Source: Mesorhizobium sp. 131-2-1
Lineage (GTDB): Bacteria; Pseudomonadota; Alphaproteobacteria; Rhizobiales; Rhizobiaceae
Direction of reading: 5' to 3'
Length of the DNA stretch: 64,000 nucleotides
Assembly (NCBI RefSeq): GCF_016756535.1
Contig: NZ_AP023247.1
Location: forward strand, 4,030,501 to 4,094,500
Position 1 is the stretch's first letter. Every line of letters starts with the position of its first letter. Below the pieces are notes generated by a model, which had not been told where the DNA came from, did not search any database, and was given only the letters and a program-made list of their open reading frames with translations. This document shows positions 18,256-29,499 of this stretch, one piece after another. Position numbers and translations under genes: made by a program.

Positions 18256-18897
18256 TCAGGGCGCGACGTCGGTCGTCGGGAAGCCGCAGGATGCACCAAG
18301 GCTGCGATAGGCCTTGGTGAAGCCGTCCATCGATATGCTGGCCACCGCCTTGTTGGCAAAGACGACATCGAGCGCGCCGGCGCGGCGCATGGCGCGCAGC
18401 ACCGCGAGCGAGGTCTCGGTCTTGTTGTTCATTATCCATTGGCCGTCGGCGCCGGCGCTGACAGTTGCCTTGACCTTGCCCTTGTCGTCGCCGAACACGG
18501 CCGGAATGTTCTCGCCGGTCGGCAGGTCCTTGTTCCGCAAGGCGATGACGAGGCCAGGATAGCCGTTTGGAGGCAAGACATCGCCATTCGAGATGGCGAG
18601 CGTCAGCGTGCCGCTGGTGCCGTTCGGGTCGAGAAACGCGGTCGAGGCGGCGCAGGTCTTGCGTACGTCCTCGCCGGTGTTGATCTCATCGACGATGGTC
18701 GACCACCTGCCGAAGGTTTCAGTCTTGGGTGGTGCAACTGGTGGTGATGCAACTGGGGGTGATGCAGGCGGAGCCGTCTCGGCCAGGGGCGCTGTTGTCG
18801 CGGTCTGCGCCCGGGCGACGCCAGCGAACGGCGAGGCCGTCAGAAGCGCAGCCAGAGCGCCAAAAGCTGCCAGGCAAAGAGTTCGCGTCATCATCAA
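18256..18897 (-). CDS. Invasion-associated locus B (IalB) family protein
   Basis: A 213-residue secreted protein. A signal peptide covers about residues 1-30 (cleavage near ARA-QTA), then a Pro/Ala/Val-rich linker with two direct repeats of PPVASPPVAPP type. The IalB domain begins at about residue 60 (FGRWSTIVDEINTGEDVRKTCAASTAF). It has one early cysteine and a Cys near the end (GASCGFPTTD), likely a disulphide. IalB of Bartonella aids erythrocyte entry; the many rhizobial homologues have no known invasion role. It lies between glyA and the GlpM-like gene. Confidence 0.85.
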   Translation of the reverse strand: MMMTRTLCLAAFGALAALLTASPFAGVARAQTATTAPLAETAPPASPPVASPPVAPPKTETFGRWSTIVDEINTGEDVRKTCAASTAFLDPNGTSGTLTLAISNGDVLPPNGYPGLVIALRNKDLPTGENIPAVFGDDKGKVKATVSAGADGQWIMNNKTETSLAVLRAMRRAGALDVVFANKAVASISMDGFTKAYRSLGASCGFPTTDVAP

Positions 18898-18973
18898 GGC
18901 TCCTGTCCGGACGCCGCTCCAGCCGGAGCGGCGTTTATCGTGGTGGCCAATAAGAATGACGCGCGGCTTCAGG

Positions 18974-20287
<1,314 letters not shown>

Positions 20288-20321
20288 GGCCTGAAATCCT
20301 CCGGTTCGGGGCAATTTGTTT

Positions 20322-20370
20322 ATGCATACCGTTGCCCCAAAACCGCTGCGCACTTCTGGGCGACATGCAT
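20322..20370. repeat. About 50-bp dispersed palindromic element, second copy
   Basis: ATGCAT at 20322-20327 and at 20365-20370 flank CCCCAAAACCGCTGCGCACT and TCTGGGCGAC. The core CCCAAAACCG, CACTT, TGGG is shared with the element at 16167-16216. It lies just upstream of glyA, between the antiporter and glyA. Confidence 0.6.
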
Positions 20371-20461
20371 TGCCGCGCCATTAACACAGTTGTTTTCACC
20401 TCGCCACGTTTGCGGCGCGAAATTTGCTGGCCGGATTGCGCCAAGGACGATGGGGGTGGAT

Positions 20462-22102
20462 CTATTTTCGCTCCCGCCGGCTTTTCAGCAAGGCTTCGGT
20501 GAGCGTGATCTCGGCAAGCAGCGCCCGCATCGTATGGTCGTTGATCTCGCGGCTGCGGAACATGGCACGCACGGCGGCGCGCTCGGCCTCGATGCCGGCG
20601 TGCCTGAGTTCCAGCTCCAGGCGCCCGGCCTCGCGGGCCTCGGCGCGCGCCTCGTCGGCCTCGTCCGACGCGGCGATGCGGCGGCGGTAACCGGCGACGA
20701 TGCTGTCGGCGACCGCAAGCCTTGCCTCGGCCGCCTCGCCCTCGCCTCCCTCGTTGGCGATGCTCTCGATCCTGGCGATTGCCGCGCTTGCGGCGCCGAC
20801 GCGCGCCCGGCGCTCCTCGGCGGCGCCCGGATCCTCGCCCGGCTCGACCAGCCCGCGCGCGATCTTCGGCAGAGCGAGGCTGGCGATCAGCAGCGAGCAG
20901 ATGATGACGCCGGCGGCGAGGAAGATGACGACGTCGCGCGGCGGAAAGGGCGAACCGTCGGGCATGGCGATCGGCAGCGACAGGATGCCGGCCAGCGTGA
21001 TGGCGCCACGCACGCCGGCCACCGAGCCCGCGAGCCGCACGCGCAGGCCGAACGGCTCGGCCTTGTGCTTGCCGAACCGCGCCGCGACGCGCTGCGCGAT
21101 GTCGCCGACCCAGATCCACAGGAAACGCAGGCCGATCAGGCACAGCGTCAGGATCAGCACCGTCGCCACCGGTTCGATCAGCCAATGCCGACTGGAAAGC
21201 TCCGGCGGCACGTTGCGGACGATGTCGGGAAGCTGCAGGCCGAGCAGGATGAAGAGCGCGCCGTTGAAGATGAAGGACAGCGTCGTCCACAGCGACATGG
21301 TCTGCATGCGCGCCGAGACGCCGAGATAACGGAAAAGGCCGGAGCCGCCGGTGAGCAGACCGGCGGTGACCGCCGCCAGGATGCCGGAGGCCTCGACGTG
21401 CTCGGCGATGAGATAGGCGATGAAAGGCATCAGGATCATCACCAGCACCTGCGCCTCGGACGGCACGCCGCCGATGCGGTTGAGCAACTGCAGCGTCTTG
21501 GCGGCGACGATCAGTGCCGCAACGCCGGCCAGGATGCCAGCGGCAACCGCATAGAGGAACGTCAACGATGCGGCGGCCAGCGAGAAGCTGCCGGTCAATG
21601 CCGCCGCGACGGCGAAGCGGAACATCACCAGGCCGGACGCGTCGTTGAGCAGCGACTCGCCCTCCAGAATGTGCATCAGCCGCGCCGGAACGACATTCCT
21701 GTCGACGATCGAGGAGACGGCGACCGCATCGGTCGGCGACAGCACGGCGGCGAGCGCGAAGGCGACGACCAGCGGGATGCTCGGCACCAGCCAATGCAAG
21801 GCATAGCCGAAGCCGAGGATGGTGAAGAAGACCAGGCCGATGGCGAGGTCGAGGATCGGCCCGCGCAACGCCAGAAGCTCGCGCTTGGGCGCCGCGACAG
21901 CGTCACCGAACAGAAGCGGCGGGATGAACACCAGGAGGAACAGCTCCGGATCGATCTCGACATGCAGGCCGCGCGCCGGCCAGGCAAGGGCCGCACCGAT
22001 GGCGATCTGCAGCACCGGTAGCGGCACGCGCACTAGCCGGACCAGGGCGCCGGAAAGCGCGACGAAGACGAGCACGACGAGGATGAAGACGGCGACGTCC
22101 AT
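20462..22102 (-). CDS. Na+/H+ antiporter, CPA1 family
   Basis: A 546-residue protein from the ATG at 22100-22102 (MDVAVFILVVLVFVA). About 12 membrane helices cover residues 1-420. The ion site motifs are AAVLSPTDAVAVSSI and ILEGESLLNDASGLVMF, the latter with the ND pair typical of electroneutral CPA1 exchangers. An about 125-residue charged, alanine/glutamate-rich cytoplasmic tail follows and is predicted to be helical or coiled. Likely role: Na+ or K+/H+ exchange for pH and salt balance. It appears monocistronic. Confidence 0.9.
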   Translation of the reverse strand: MDVAVFILVVLVFVALSGALVRLVRVPLPVLQIAIGAALAWPARGLHVEIDPELFLLVFIPPLLFGDAVAAPKRELLALRGPILDLAIGLVFFTILGFGYALHWLVPSIPLVVAFALAAVLSPTDAVAVSSIVDRNVVPARLMHILEGESLLNDASGLVMFRFAVAAALTGSFSLAAASLTFLYAVAAGILAGVAALIVAAKTLQLLNRIGGVPSEAQVLVMILMPFIAYLIAEHVEASGILAAVTAGLLTGGSGLFRYLGVSARMQTMSLWTTLSFIFNGALFILLGLQLPDIVRNVPPELSSRHWLIEPVATVLILTLCLIGLRFLWIWVGDIAQRVAARFGKHKAEPFGLRVRLAGSVAGVRGAITLAGILSLPIAMPDGSPFPPRDVVIFLAAGVIICSLLIASLALPKIARGLVEPGEDPGAAEERRARVGAASAAIARIESIANEGGEGEAAEARLAVADSIVAGYRRRIAASDEADEARAEAREAGRLELELRHAGIEAERAAVRAMFRSREINDHTMRALLAEITLTEALLKSRRERK

Positions 22103-22187
22103 GGCGCGATTCCGAATATTGTCCGACCATGCGCAAAGCATGCCGCGCCGTCCAGTCACGACGAAGCCTATCTGACGGAAGGGGGGA

Positions 22188-22220
22188 AGCAAAAAGGCCG
22201 CCCTGGAGGCGGCCTTTTCT
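22188..22220 (-). terminator. Rho-independent terminator after the L,D-transpeptidase gene
   Basis: AAAAGGCCGCC (22192-22202) and GGCGGCCTTTT (22208-22218) pair perfectly around a 5-base loop. Read on the minus strand the stem ends in TTTTTGCTT, 20 bases after the stop of the transpeptidase gene. Confidence 0.9.
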
Positions 22221-22237
22221 GAAAATATATCAATCGC

Positions 22238-23539
22238 TTAGAGCGACGACGTAATCTGCAGCGCGTCGTTGCCGTCTAGGCCGTAGATGTCGTCGCGGAA
22301 CTGCACGACGGCCGGACCCGTCGACCAGGCCGATAGATAGAGGAAGTGGACCGGCACCGGGTTGGTCACCTGAACCGGGGTGTTCTCGCCGGTCTTGATC
22401 GTCGCCTCGAAATGCTGGCGGTCCCAGCCGGGCGTGTCGCGCAGGATCCAGGTGACGAGGTCGCGCACGTTCTGGACGCGCACGCAGCCCGAGGAATCGA
22501 AGCGCATCAGCTTGCCGAACAGGCTCTGCTGCGGCGTGTCGTGCATGTAGACGCCATCCGGGCTCGGGAAGTTGATCTTGACCGAGGCCATGGCGTTGCC
22601 GGCACCCGGATCCTGGCGGAACCGGTACTTCTCGGCGTCATCCGTCGACCAGTCGACCGTCATCGGATCGACCTCGCTGCCATCGGGCGCGAACAGGCGG
22701 ATGTGGCTGTCCTTGAGGTAGTTGGGATCCTTGCGCATCAGCGGAATGATATCCTTGCGCACGATCGAGACCGGGGCGTTCCAGTAGGGATTGACGATGA
22801 TCTCGTTGATCTTGGAATTGACGATCGGCGTCTGGCGGTCGATCTTGCCGACGATCGCGGTGTGGCGCAGCACGACGCGGTCGTTCTCGACCGCCTCGAT
22901 CTGGGCTGCCGGAATGTCGACCAGCACGTATCGACTGCCGAGCGTGCCGGCCTTCTCGCGCAGCCGCTGCAGATTGGTCTGCAACTGGCCAAGCCGGATC
23001 TGCGCCGAAACGTTCATCGCCGAATAGGTGTATTTGCCCATGGCGCCGTCGGCCGGCAGGCCGTGGCGAAGCTGGAAGCGCTTGACCGCGGCATCGACAT
23101 AGGAATCGAACGAGGTCGAGATGCCGGCGCTCTGCGACAGGTCGCCCGAGATCATCAGGCGCTTGCGCAGCGGCACGACATCGGGATCGTCGACGCCGAG
23201 CTGCAGCTTCTTGGTCGCGGGAACCTGCTCCCAGCCGCCCTGGCCGGCGATGTTCTGGTACTGCGCCACGGCCTGCTCGGTGAAGGCGACGGTCTGCAGG
23301 CTGAAGATCGGCAGCGTCGAGGCCACCTTGCCGCCCTCGCTGGCGCGGGCGTCGAACTGGTCGTCCCAATTGCCGCGGGCCGAGGATTTCAGGATGTCCC
23401 CGATCACGTCCTGCGCGCTGGCGCTGTTGGCAACCATGGCCGCGGCAAGCGCGGAGGCTCCGGAGAGGAAGAAACGGCGGCTGGTTCTCATGGACGTTCC
23501 AGACATTCCTGCTGTGTCGATCTCGCTCATTTCGCTCAT
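22238..23539 (-). CDS. L,D-transpeptidase of YcbB type, Tat-exported
   Basis: A 433-residue cell-wall enzyme. A twin-arginine signal is visible (TSRRFFLSGASALAAAMV, residues 19-36). Met17 or Met12 could also be the start. A peptidoglycan-binding helix bundle lies at about 115-180. The catalytic domain has YMHDTPQQSLF (His333) and SSGCVRVQN (Cys352), the HxxxSxGC[IV]R signature. It makes 3-3 crosslinks or attaches proteins to peptidoglycan. A regulator of LdtR type is encoded 1 kb upstream, as in the ldtR-ldtP locus of Liberibacter and rhizobia. It ends at a strong terminator. Confidence 0.9.
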   Translation of the reverse strand: MSEMSEIDTAGMSGTSMRTSRRFFLSGASALAAAMVANSASAQDVIGDILKSSARGNWDDQFDARASEGGKVASTLPIFSLQTVAFTEQAVAQYQNIAGQGGWEQVPATKKLQLGVDDPDVVPLRKRLMISGDLSQSAGISTSFDSYVDAAVKRFQLRHGLPADGAMGKYTYSAMNVSAQIRLGQLQTNLQRLREKAGTLGSRYVLVDIPAAQIEAVENDRVVLRHTAIVGKIDRQTPIVNSKINEIIVNPYWNAPVSIVRKDIIPLMRKDPNYLKDSHIRLFAPDGSEVDPMTVDWSTDDAEKYRFRQDPGAGNAMASVKINFPSPDGVYMHDTPQQSLFGKLMRFDSSGCVRVQNVRDLVTWILRDTPGWDRQHFEATIKTGENTPVQVTNPVPVHFLYLSAWSTGPAVVQFRDDIYGLDGNDALQITSSL

Positions 23540-23882
23540 ACGGGCGGCTAGGCCCGCACTCTAGGGTTGGCAATCTTAACAATTAGCCAACCATGACCTT
23601 GCATCACTTCGGCGTGAAACGCGCGGTGCGACGCAACTTGCAGGTGAAGGCAAGGCCTGTGGCGCAACATCACCCGCATTCTCGCTTTCACCGGGATTAT
23701 GGCGGCAACGTGGCCTTGGCCCGCGATTTGCTTCCGGCGATGCGATGAAAGGAGAGGAACGGTGCTTTTCGGCACCGATGAACAATCCAAGATGTGACCT
23801 AGAGCGGCCTTCGTCCCGACCTCGACAGTCGCGCGCTGACTACGCCCTGCGTACCGATGGGAGTTGCAGAGAGCGTTGCCCC
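23540..23882. other. Intergenic region upstream of the L,D-transpeptidase gene
   Basis: This 343-base stretch has no convincing gene; open frames here have unlikely composition. Next to the transpeptidase start it holds an inverted repeat GGTTGGC (23565-23571) and GCCAACC (23586-23592) with a 14-base AT-rich spacer, a candidate regulator site. The remainder shows nothing I can interpret. Confidence 0.5.
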
Positions 23883-24281
23883 TCATTGCGAAGGATCGAC
23901 CTCCGGAGCCTGACCTGGCTTCGCCTTCAATTCCGAACATCGCTGCAACACCTGCCGTTGAGGATATCGCATGACCTTGTTGTCCTCCAGCTTGAGCAGC
24001 AACTCCCGTCTCTTGTCCGTGCTCTCACCGTCCGAGCAGGTCATGTCCAGAATGATCACGTCGAGGCCGCCGATCTTCTGAACCTTGTCCAGCGAGCAGC
24101 CGACCTCCCACATCTCCTCTGCCTTGTCGGTAAATGTCACGATCGAGTCGTTGTTGTCGCACGGGCTACTGCCTTCGGCGGCGAAAGAATCCTTCCACCA
24201 TTCCTCGGCGGAAGCCGCGGGCGAGAGCAACAGTAGCACCGCGGCACCCCAGCAGATCCTCGAACGTCTTTTCTGGTTCAT
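23883..24281 (-). CDS. Hypothetical secreted protein
   Basis: A 132-residue protein from the ATG at 24279-24281 (MNQKRRSRICWGAAVLLLL), preceded by GAGGGAG. The signal peptide ends near ASA-EEWW. The mature part is acidic with four cysteines (SSPCDNN, VGCSLDK, MTCSDGE, LQRCSEL), suggesting two disulphides in the periplasm. I do not recognise the family. It lies between ldtR and the L,D-transpeptidase gene on the same strand, so a link to the cell-wall locus is possible but unproven. Confidence 0.7.
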   Translation of the reverse strand: MNQKRRSRICWGAAVLLLLSPAASAEEWWKDSFAAEGSSPCDNNDSIVTFTDKAEEMWEVGCSLDKVQKIGGLDVIILDMTCSDGESTDKRRELLLKLEDNKVMRYPQRQVLQRCSELKAKPGQAPEVDPSQ

Positions 24282-24488
24282 GTGCGCTCCCTCACCAGGA
24301 AGCGACATTAGGCAGTGCCGCGGCGAAAGAAAACAGGCGGGCGCCCTGCCGATGGGCGCCGCGCTTCCAGAAGATCCTTTTGCATCGCGAAAAGGAGAAG
24401 GAACCGGCGCCTTTCGACACCGGTCCCCATTTCTCCCCTGCCCGCGCTTCTGCGGCGCGGCTTGAAATTCCCTCGGCGTGGATGCGCC

Positions 24489-25004
24489 TTACATCCGGTA
24501 GGCGATCGTGTCGTTCCAGAAGCGGTCCAGCCGCTGCAGCGCGCGGTTCATCTGCTTGAACTCGTCGGTGTTGATGCCGCCGACCTGTTCGATCGAGCCG
24601 ACATGGCGCTCGTAGAGGCCGCCGACCACTTCCGCCACCTCGTTGCCCTTCGGCGTCAGCGAGACGCGGACCGAACGGCGGTCGATGCGCGAGCGCTGGT
24701 GGTTGATGAAGCCGAGGTCGACCAGCTTCTTCAGATTGTAGGAGACATTCGAGCCGAGATAGTAGCCGCGCGAGCGCAATTCGCCGGCGGTCAGCTCCGA
24801 ATTGCCGATATTGAAGAGCAGCAGCGCCTGGATGGCGTTGATGTCGGAACGGCCGTTGCGGTCGAACTCATCCTTGATCACGTCAAGCAGACGGCGGTGC
24901 AGACGCTCCACCAGCTGCAGCGATTCCATGTACAGCGAACGGATCGCCTCGCGGCGGTCGTCCGATACGGTGGCGGTCTTCGCCGCCGGACGCGAATTGA
25001 TCAT
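24489..25004 (-). CDS. ldtR: MarR family regulator LdtR
   Basis: A 171-residue winged-helix regulator. The MarR core spans about residues 45-125 (DINAIQALLLFNIGNSELTA, then SNVSYNLKKLVDLGFIN and RSRIDRRSVRVSLTPKG). The N-terminal helix SLYMESLQLVERLHRRLLDV and overall length match LdtR of Liberibacter asiaticus and Sinorhizobium, an activator of L,D-transpeptidase and stress genes. The nearby L,D-transpeptidase gene supports this. A perfect 12-bp palindrome lies 108 bases upstream of its start. Confidence 0.88.
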   Translation of the reverse strand: MINSRPAAKTATVSDDRREAIRSLYMESLQLVERLHRRLLDVIKDEFDRNGRSDINAIQALLLFNIGNSELTAGELRSRGYYLGSNVSYNLKKLVDLGFINHQRSRIDRRSVRVSLTPKGNEVAEVVGGLYERHVGSIEQVGGINTDEFKQMNRALQRLDRFWNDTIAYRM

Positions 25005-25111
25005 TGTCTTTGCCTCTCGTTTGTCGCCCGGTGATTTTTTTGCTTTTCACCTTGATTGCGACACTATCGAATACTCATAAAATTCGACTTAAACGCCAAG
25101 GCTAACAAGAG

Positions 25112-25123
25112 CTTACCGGTAAG
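25112..25123. promoter_or_regulatory. Palindrome upstream of ldtR
   Basis: CTTACCGGTAAG is a perfect 12-bp palindrome in the AT-rich region in front of ldtR. It is a candidate operator, perhaps for autoregulation. No protein can be assigned from the sequence alone. Confidence 0.4.
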
Positions 25124-25242
25124 AGGTTTCGAAAGAGGCTTAACGAACGGTCACCCCAGCAAGGATAATTAACCTAAAGATTTAGCCACCGGTTCCGGGC
25201 GGAAATCGGCATGCCTGGCCCGGGCCGCCCGCGGCGGCATCA

Positions 25243-25665
25243 TCATCGCCTCGCCTGGCGCTTTTGCAGCCAGATCACCACCCGGAAGGCGATGTACAGC
25301 ACCGCCACCGCGGCATGCGAGGCGATGATCAGCGGTCGATTGCCGAACAGGTCGGGGAAGCCGGCATACATGACGATCTCGGTCGCCGCGCAGATGAACC
25401 AGATCACCGGCCCCCAGGAGGCCAGCATCCACAGGCCCGCGGCGGCGAAGGGGAAAAAGACCGCGAGCATGACCGCCGCCACCTGCCAGTGCACCGGCAT
25501 CAGGTCGAAGCGCCAGAGCGCGCCAGGGTAGAAGCCGATCAGCCGGATCCAGTAGAGGATGCCGAACAAAAGGCAGTAGCCGGCGATGAGGCGCTGGAAC
25601 CAAGCGAAGATGACCTCGGTGGTCGAGGGCTGCAGCACGACGCGCCTGGAGGTCACCTCGCTCAC
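25243..25665 (-). CDS. DUF6163 family membrane protein
   Basis: A 140-residue protein with four hydrophobic helices (FAWFQRLIAGYCLLFGILYW, WQVAAVMLAVFFPFAAAGLW, WFICAATEIVMYAGF, ASHAAVAVLYIAFRVVIWL). The likely start is the GTG at 25663-25665, overlapping the stop of the acyl-CoA hydrolase gene (GTGA). The longer frame is the out-of-phase shadow of that gene. The family is restricted to Rhizobiales as far as I know and has no assigned role. Confidence 0.75.
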   Translation of the reverse strand: MSEVTSRRVVLQPSTTEVIFAWFQRLIAGYCLLFGILYWIRLIGFYPGALWRFDLMPVHWQVAAVMLAVFFPFAAAGLWMLASWGPVIWFICAATEIVMYAGFPDLFGNRPLIIASHAAVAVLYIAFRVVIWLQKRQARR

Positions 25666-26705
25666 AGCTCGAGCTCCCGCGCGTCGAGCGGCGCGAAATA
25701 GGCGTCGACATCGGCGACGCTCACCGCGTCGAGACTGGCTGGGCGCCAGCGCGGCGTCGAGCCCTTGTCGATGATAGCGGCGCGGATGCCTTCGTAGAAG
25801 TCGTGACCGGCCAGCATGCGGTTGAGGATGCGGAACTCCATCTTCATGCACTCGTCCATCGACATGGTCAGCCCGGCGCTGATCTGGCGCCAGGCGACAT
25901 GCAGGCTGGTCGGCGAGCGCGTCCTGATCGTCGCCAGGGTCTTTGCGGCGAACTCGTCGGCGGGCGCCGCCCGCTCCAGGCTTGCCATGATATCGGACAG
26001 GGAGGCTTGAGCGAAATGGCGCGCGATCGCTTCCAGCACCGGCCGGTCCGTCTCACGCTTCGCCGGGACGAAAAAACCGCGCAGCACCGATTCCGGGTCG
26101 CCGGTGGCGCAGAGTCGGTCGAGGAAGGCCGCCTGATCCTCGGCCCTGATGGTGTGGGTGGCCAGCCCCGACCACAGCGCGTCGCCATGGCGAATGCGGG
26201 TTCCGGTCAGCGCCAGATACATGCCGAAACTGCCGCCGAGATCCGGCAGAAGATGGCTGGCACCGACATCGGGGAAGAAGCCGATGCCGACCTCCGGCAT
26301 GGCGAACTGGGCGTTCTCGGTCAGCACGCGCTGCGAGCCGTGGAAGGAAATGCCGACGCCGCCGCCCATGACGATGCCGTCGATCAGCGCCACATAGGGC
26401 TTGCGGAAGGCGTTGATGCGGGCATTGAGCCGGTATTCGTCGGCGAAGAACTCGACCGGCGGCTTGCCTGCCCGACCGGCCTCGTAGATGTGCAGGATGT
26501 CGCCGCCGGCGGAGAACGCCCTGCCCTCGGCCTTGACGATGACGACATCGACGCCGTCATCGCGCTCCCAGGCGTCGAGCGCCTTGCCAAGCGCCCTGAC
26601 CATGGCGTGAGTGACAGCGTTGAGCGCCTGCGGCCGCGTCAGCGTGACGACGCCAGCCCTGCCCGACCGCTCGAAGCGAATTTCGTCGCCTCCGCCAAAA
26701 TCCAT
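25662..26705 (-). CDS. Enoyl-CoA hydratase/isomerase family, 3-hydroxyisobutyryl-CoA hydrolase-like
   Basis: A 347-residue crotonase-fold protein of the ECH_2 (HIBCH) branch. The oxyanion-hole strands are GRAFSAGGDILHIYEAG and VMGGGVGISFHGSQRVLTEN. The acidic catalytic stretch FAMPEVGIGFFPDVGASHLL matches hydrolases of valine breakdown rather than hydratases. Length is also typical of HIBCH. It would release 3-hydroxyisobutyrate from its CoA ester. It overlaps the DUF6163 gene by 4 bases and is divergent from the DUF2066 gene. Confidence 0.85.
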   Translation of the reverse strand: MDFGGGDEIRFERSGRAGVVTLTRPQALNAVTHAMVRALGKALDAWERDDGVDVVIVKAEGRAFSAGGDILHIYEAGRAGKPPVEFFADEYRLNARINAFRKPYVALIDGIVMGGGVGISFHGSQRVLTENAQFAMPEVGIGFFPDVGASHLLPDLGGSFGMYLALTGTRIRHGDALWSGLATHTIRAEDQAAFLDRLCATGDPESVLRGFFVPAKRETDRPVLEAIARHFAQASLSDIMASLERAAPADEFAAKTLATIRTRSPTSLHVAWRQISAGLTMSMDECMKMEFRILNRMLAGHDFYEGIRAAIIDKGSTPRWRPASLDAVSVADVDAYFAPLDARELEL

Positions 26706-26853
26706 CGCAAGAGAATCCTCCCCCGCGCCTGCGGGATTTGAAGTGCTAAAGGTTGGCGCATGGGTGCGTCAATGGCAGGAGCGCGCCCGCGCCATCTAGG
26801 CGGCCGACGATTTCAGATGATAGAAAGTGCCGCCTCGAACCGGACAGCCAGCC

Positions 26854-27669
26854 ATGCCCAGGTTTTCGCGTTTCGTACCTGTCATCATCGGCCTGATCGG
26901 CGCGATGGCCGGATCCGTTCTTGCGGCAGGCCTCGACGACCTCTACCAGTCGCAGACGATCGTCACCGGCACCGGCGAGGTCAACCGCCAGATCGGCTTC
27001 AGGGATTGCCTGGACAAGGTGTTGGTCAGGGTCTCCGGCGATCAGCGGCTGCCGGGCAAACCGGAGATGGAGGCGCTGCTCGATAAAGCAGGCGGTTTCG
27101 TTGATTCCTTCCGCTACCACGACCGGCTGGAAGGCATCCCCGTGCATGACGAGCAAGGTACGCATGACCGGCCGCACGACCTCACCTGCCTCTACAAGCC
27201 CGCGGTGATCGACAAGGTGCTGGCGCAACTGGGCAGCAAGCCCTGGCTCGGCGAGCGGCCGACGGTCGCCGTTTTCCTGGCGGCAGAGCAAGGCACGCGG
27301 CATTTCGTGCTAAGCGCCGATGACGAGCGCGGCCAGGCGATGCGCGAATCCTTCGTCAACGCCACGGGGCCGCTGCTGATGCGCATCGCCTTCCCGCCGG
27401 CGGCACAGATTTCCGGCCTGGACGAGAAGGCGCTGCGCGCCACCGACATCGCCACGCTCGACGATCTGGCGAGAAAGGCCGGAGCCAAGCAGGCGCTCGC
27501 CGGCAGCATCGTATGGAGCGACAAGGACCTGGGCTGGATCGCCGATTGGCGGCTGGCCGATGGCGGCAAGACCTATCGGTGGCAAGTGCGCGGCGTCAGC
27601 TTCGACGAGGCGTTCCGGGTCGCGATGAGAGGCGCGGCGCAGGTGTTGTCCGGCAATGGGCAACCCTGA
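26854..27669 (+). CDS. DUF2066 domain secreted protein
   Basis: A 271-residue protein from the ATG at 26854; a GTG at 26827 in frame would add nine residues before the signal peptide. A signal peptide covers about residues 1-25 (cleavage near LAA-GLDD). The DUF2066 domain follows (QSQTIVTGTGEVNRQIGFRD, then CLDKVLVRVSGDQRLPG). The family is periplasmic and uncharacterised. It is followed 74 bases later by hemB on the same strand; whether they share a transcript is uncertain. Confidence 0.82.
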   Translation: MPRFSRFVPVIIGLIGAMAGSVLAAGLDDLYQSQTIVTGTGEVNRQIGFRDCLDKVLVRVSGDQRLPGKPEMEALLDKAGGFVDSFRYHDRLEGIPVHDEQGTHDRPHDLTCLYKPAVIDKVLAQLGSKPWLGERPTVAVFLAAEQGTRHFVLSADDERGQAMRESFVNATGPLLMRIAFPPAAQISGLDEKALRATDIATLDDLARKAGAKQALAGSIVWSDKDLGWIADWRLADGGKTYRWQVRGVSFDEAFRVAMRGAAQVLSGNGQP

Positions 27670-27743
27670 GGCCTGGCACAATCGTGTCGCATTGGTCTGC
27701 CGGGAGACCCCGTGTTAAAACCGGCCAAACGAGAGTTTAGGCG

Positions 27744-28775
<1,032 letters not shown>

Positions 28776-28803
28776 CAGCGCCGGGGTCGGCCCTGCTATC
28801 CTC

Positions 28804-29460
28804 TCAAAACTCCACGTCGAGCTCGATGATCTCCTCGGGCTCGATCAGGGCGCCTTCCGTCCATTCCTGCATCAGTGGCCAGCCAAGGATAGTGTCGCAG
28901 AAGGCTGCCAGCGGCGCTTCGAGCTCCACCGCGTAGGTGCGAAAGCGGGTGCAGACCGGCGCGTACATGGCGTCGGCAACCGTGGGCGAGGCGCCGAACA
29001 GCCACGGCCCGCCATAGGTCGCCAGGCATTCGGACCAGATCGTCTTGATCCGGTCCACGTCCGGCCGCGCGCCGGAAAAAATCTTGAAGCTCTTGTGCCT
29101 CGCCTTGAGGTTCATCGGCAGCGCCGAGCGCAGATTGTGGAAGCCCGAATGCATTTCGCCCGAGACAGCGCGGCAATGGGCGCGCGCCACGCGCTCGGCC
29201 GGCAGCAGCCCGGTTCCGGGCACCGTCTCGGCAAGATACTCGGCGGTTGCTAGCGTATCCCACACGGTCACGCCATCATGCGTCAGCCTCGGCACCAGCA
29301 CCGAAGGCGACAGGAGCAGCAATTCCTGCCGCTGCTCCGGGTCGTCGATGTCGACACGCTGTTCCTCGAACTCCAGACCGGCCATGCGGCACAGCAGCCA
29401 GCCGCGCAGCGACCATGACGAATAGTTCTTCGACGAGATCGTCAATGTCGCCTTTGTCAT
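28804..29460 (-). CDS. Glutathione S-transferase family protein
   Basis: A 218-residue protein from the ATG at 29458-29460 (MTKATLTISSKNYSSWSLRG). The thioredoxin-like N-domain contains KNYSSWSLRGWLLCRMAG, with the serine pair common at the glutathione site, and DDPEQRQELLLLSPSVLVPRL with the cis-proline. The helical C-domain follows from about residue 85. The substrate is unknown. It is divergent from the PHB depolymerase gene, and the 112-base gap between the two starts holds a strong inverted repeat. Confidence 0.88.
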   Translation of the reverse strand: MTKATLTISSKNYSSWSLRGWLLCRMAGLEFEEQRVDIDDPEQRQELLLLSPSVLVPRLTHDGVTVWDTLATAEYLAETVPGTGLLPAERVARAHCRAVSGEMHSGFHNLRSALPMNLKARHKSFKIFSGARPDVDRIKTIWSECLATYGGPWLFGASPTVADAMYAPVCTRFRTYAVELEAPLAAFCDTILGWPLMQEWTEGALIEPEEIIELDVEF

Positions 29461-29499
29461 GCCGCCGGCCCTCCAAGCCTTTTCGCCCGCAACAATCCT

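Noticed and set aside
20288..20461. Glycine or SAM riboswitch in front of glyA
   Set aside because: No conserved aptamer core is visible; the region holds only the dispersed palindrome.
20390..22021. A 543-codon open frame opposite the antiporter gene
   Set aside because: Arginine/glutamine/histidine-rich shadow of the antiporter; codon positions follow the antiporter frame.
23548..23940. A 130-codon frame in the gap before the L,D-transpeptidase gene
   Set aside because: No ribosome site, no family and it runs over the neighbouring gene; composition is not protein-like.
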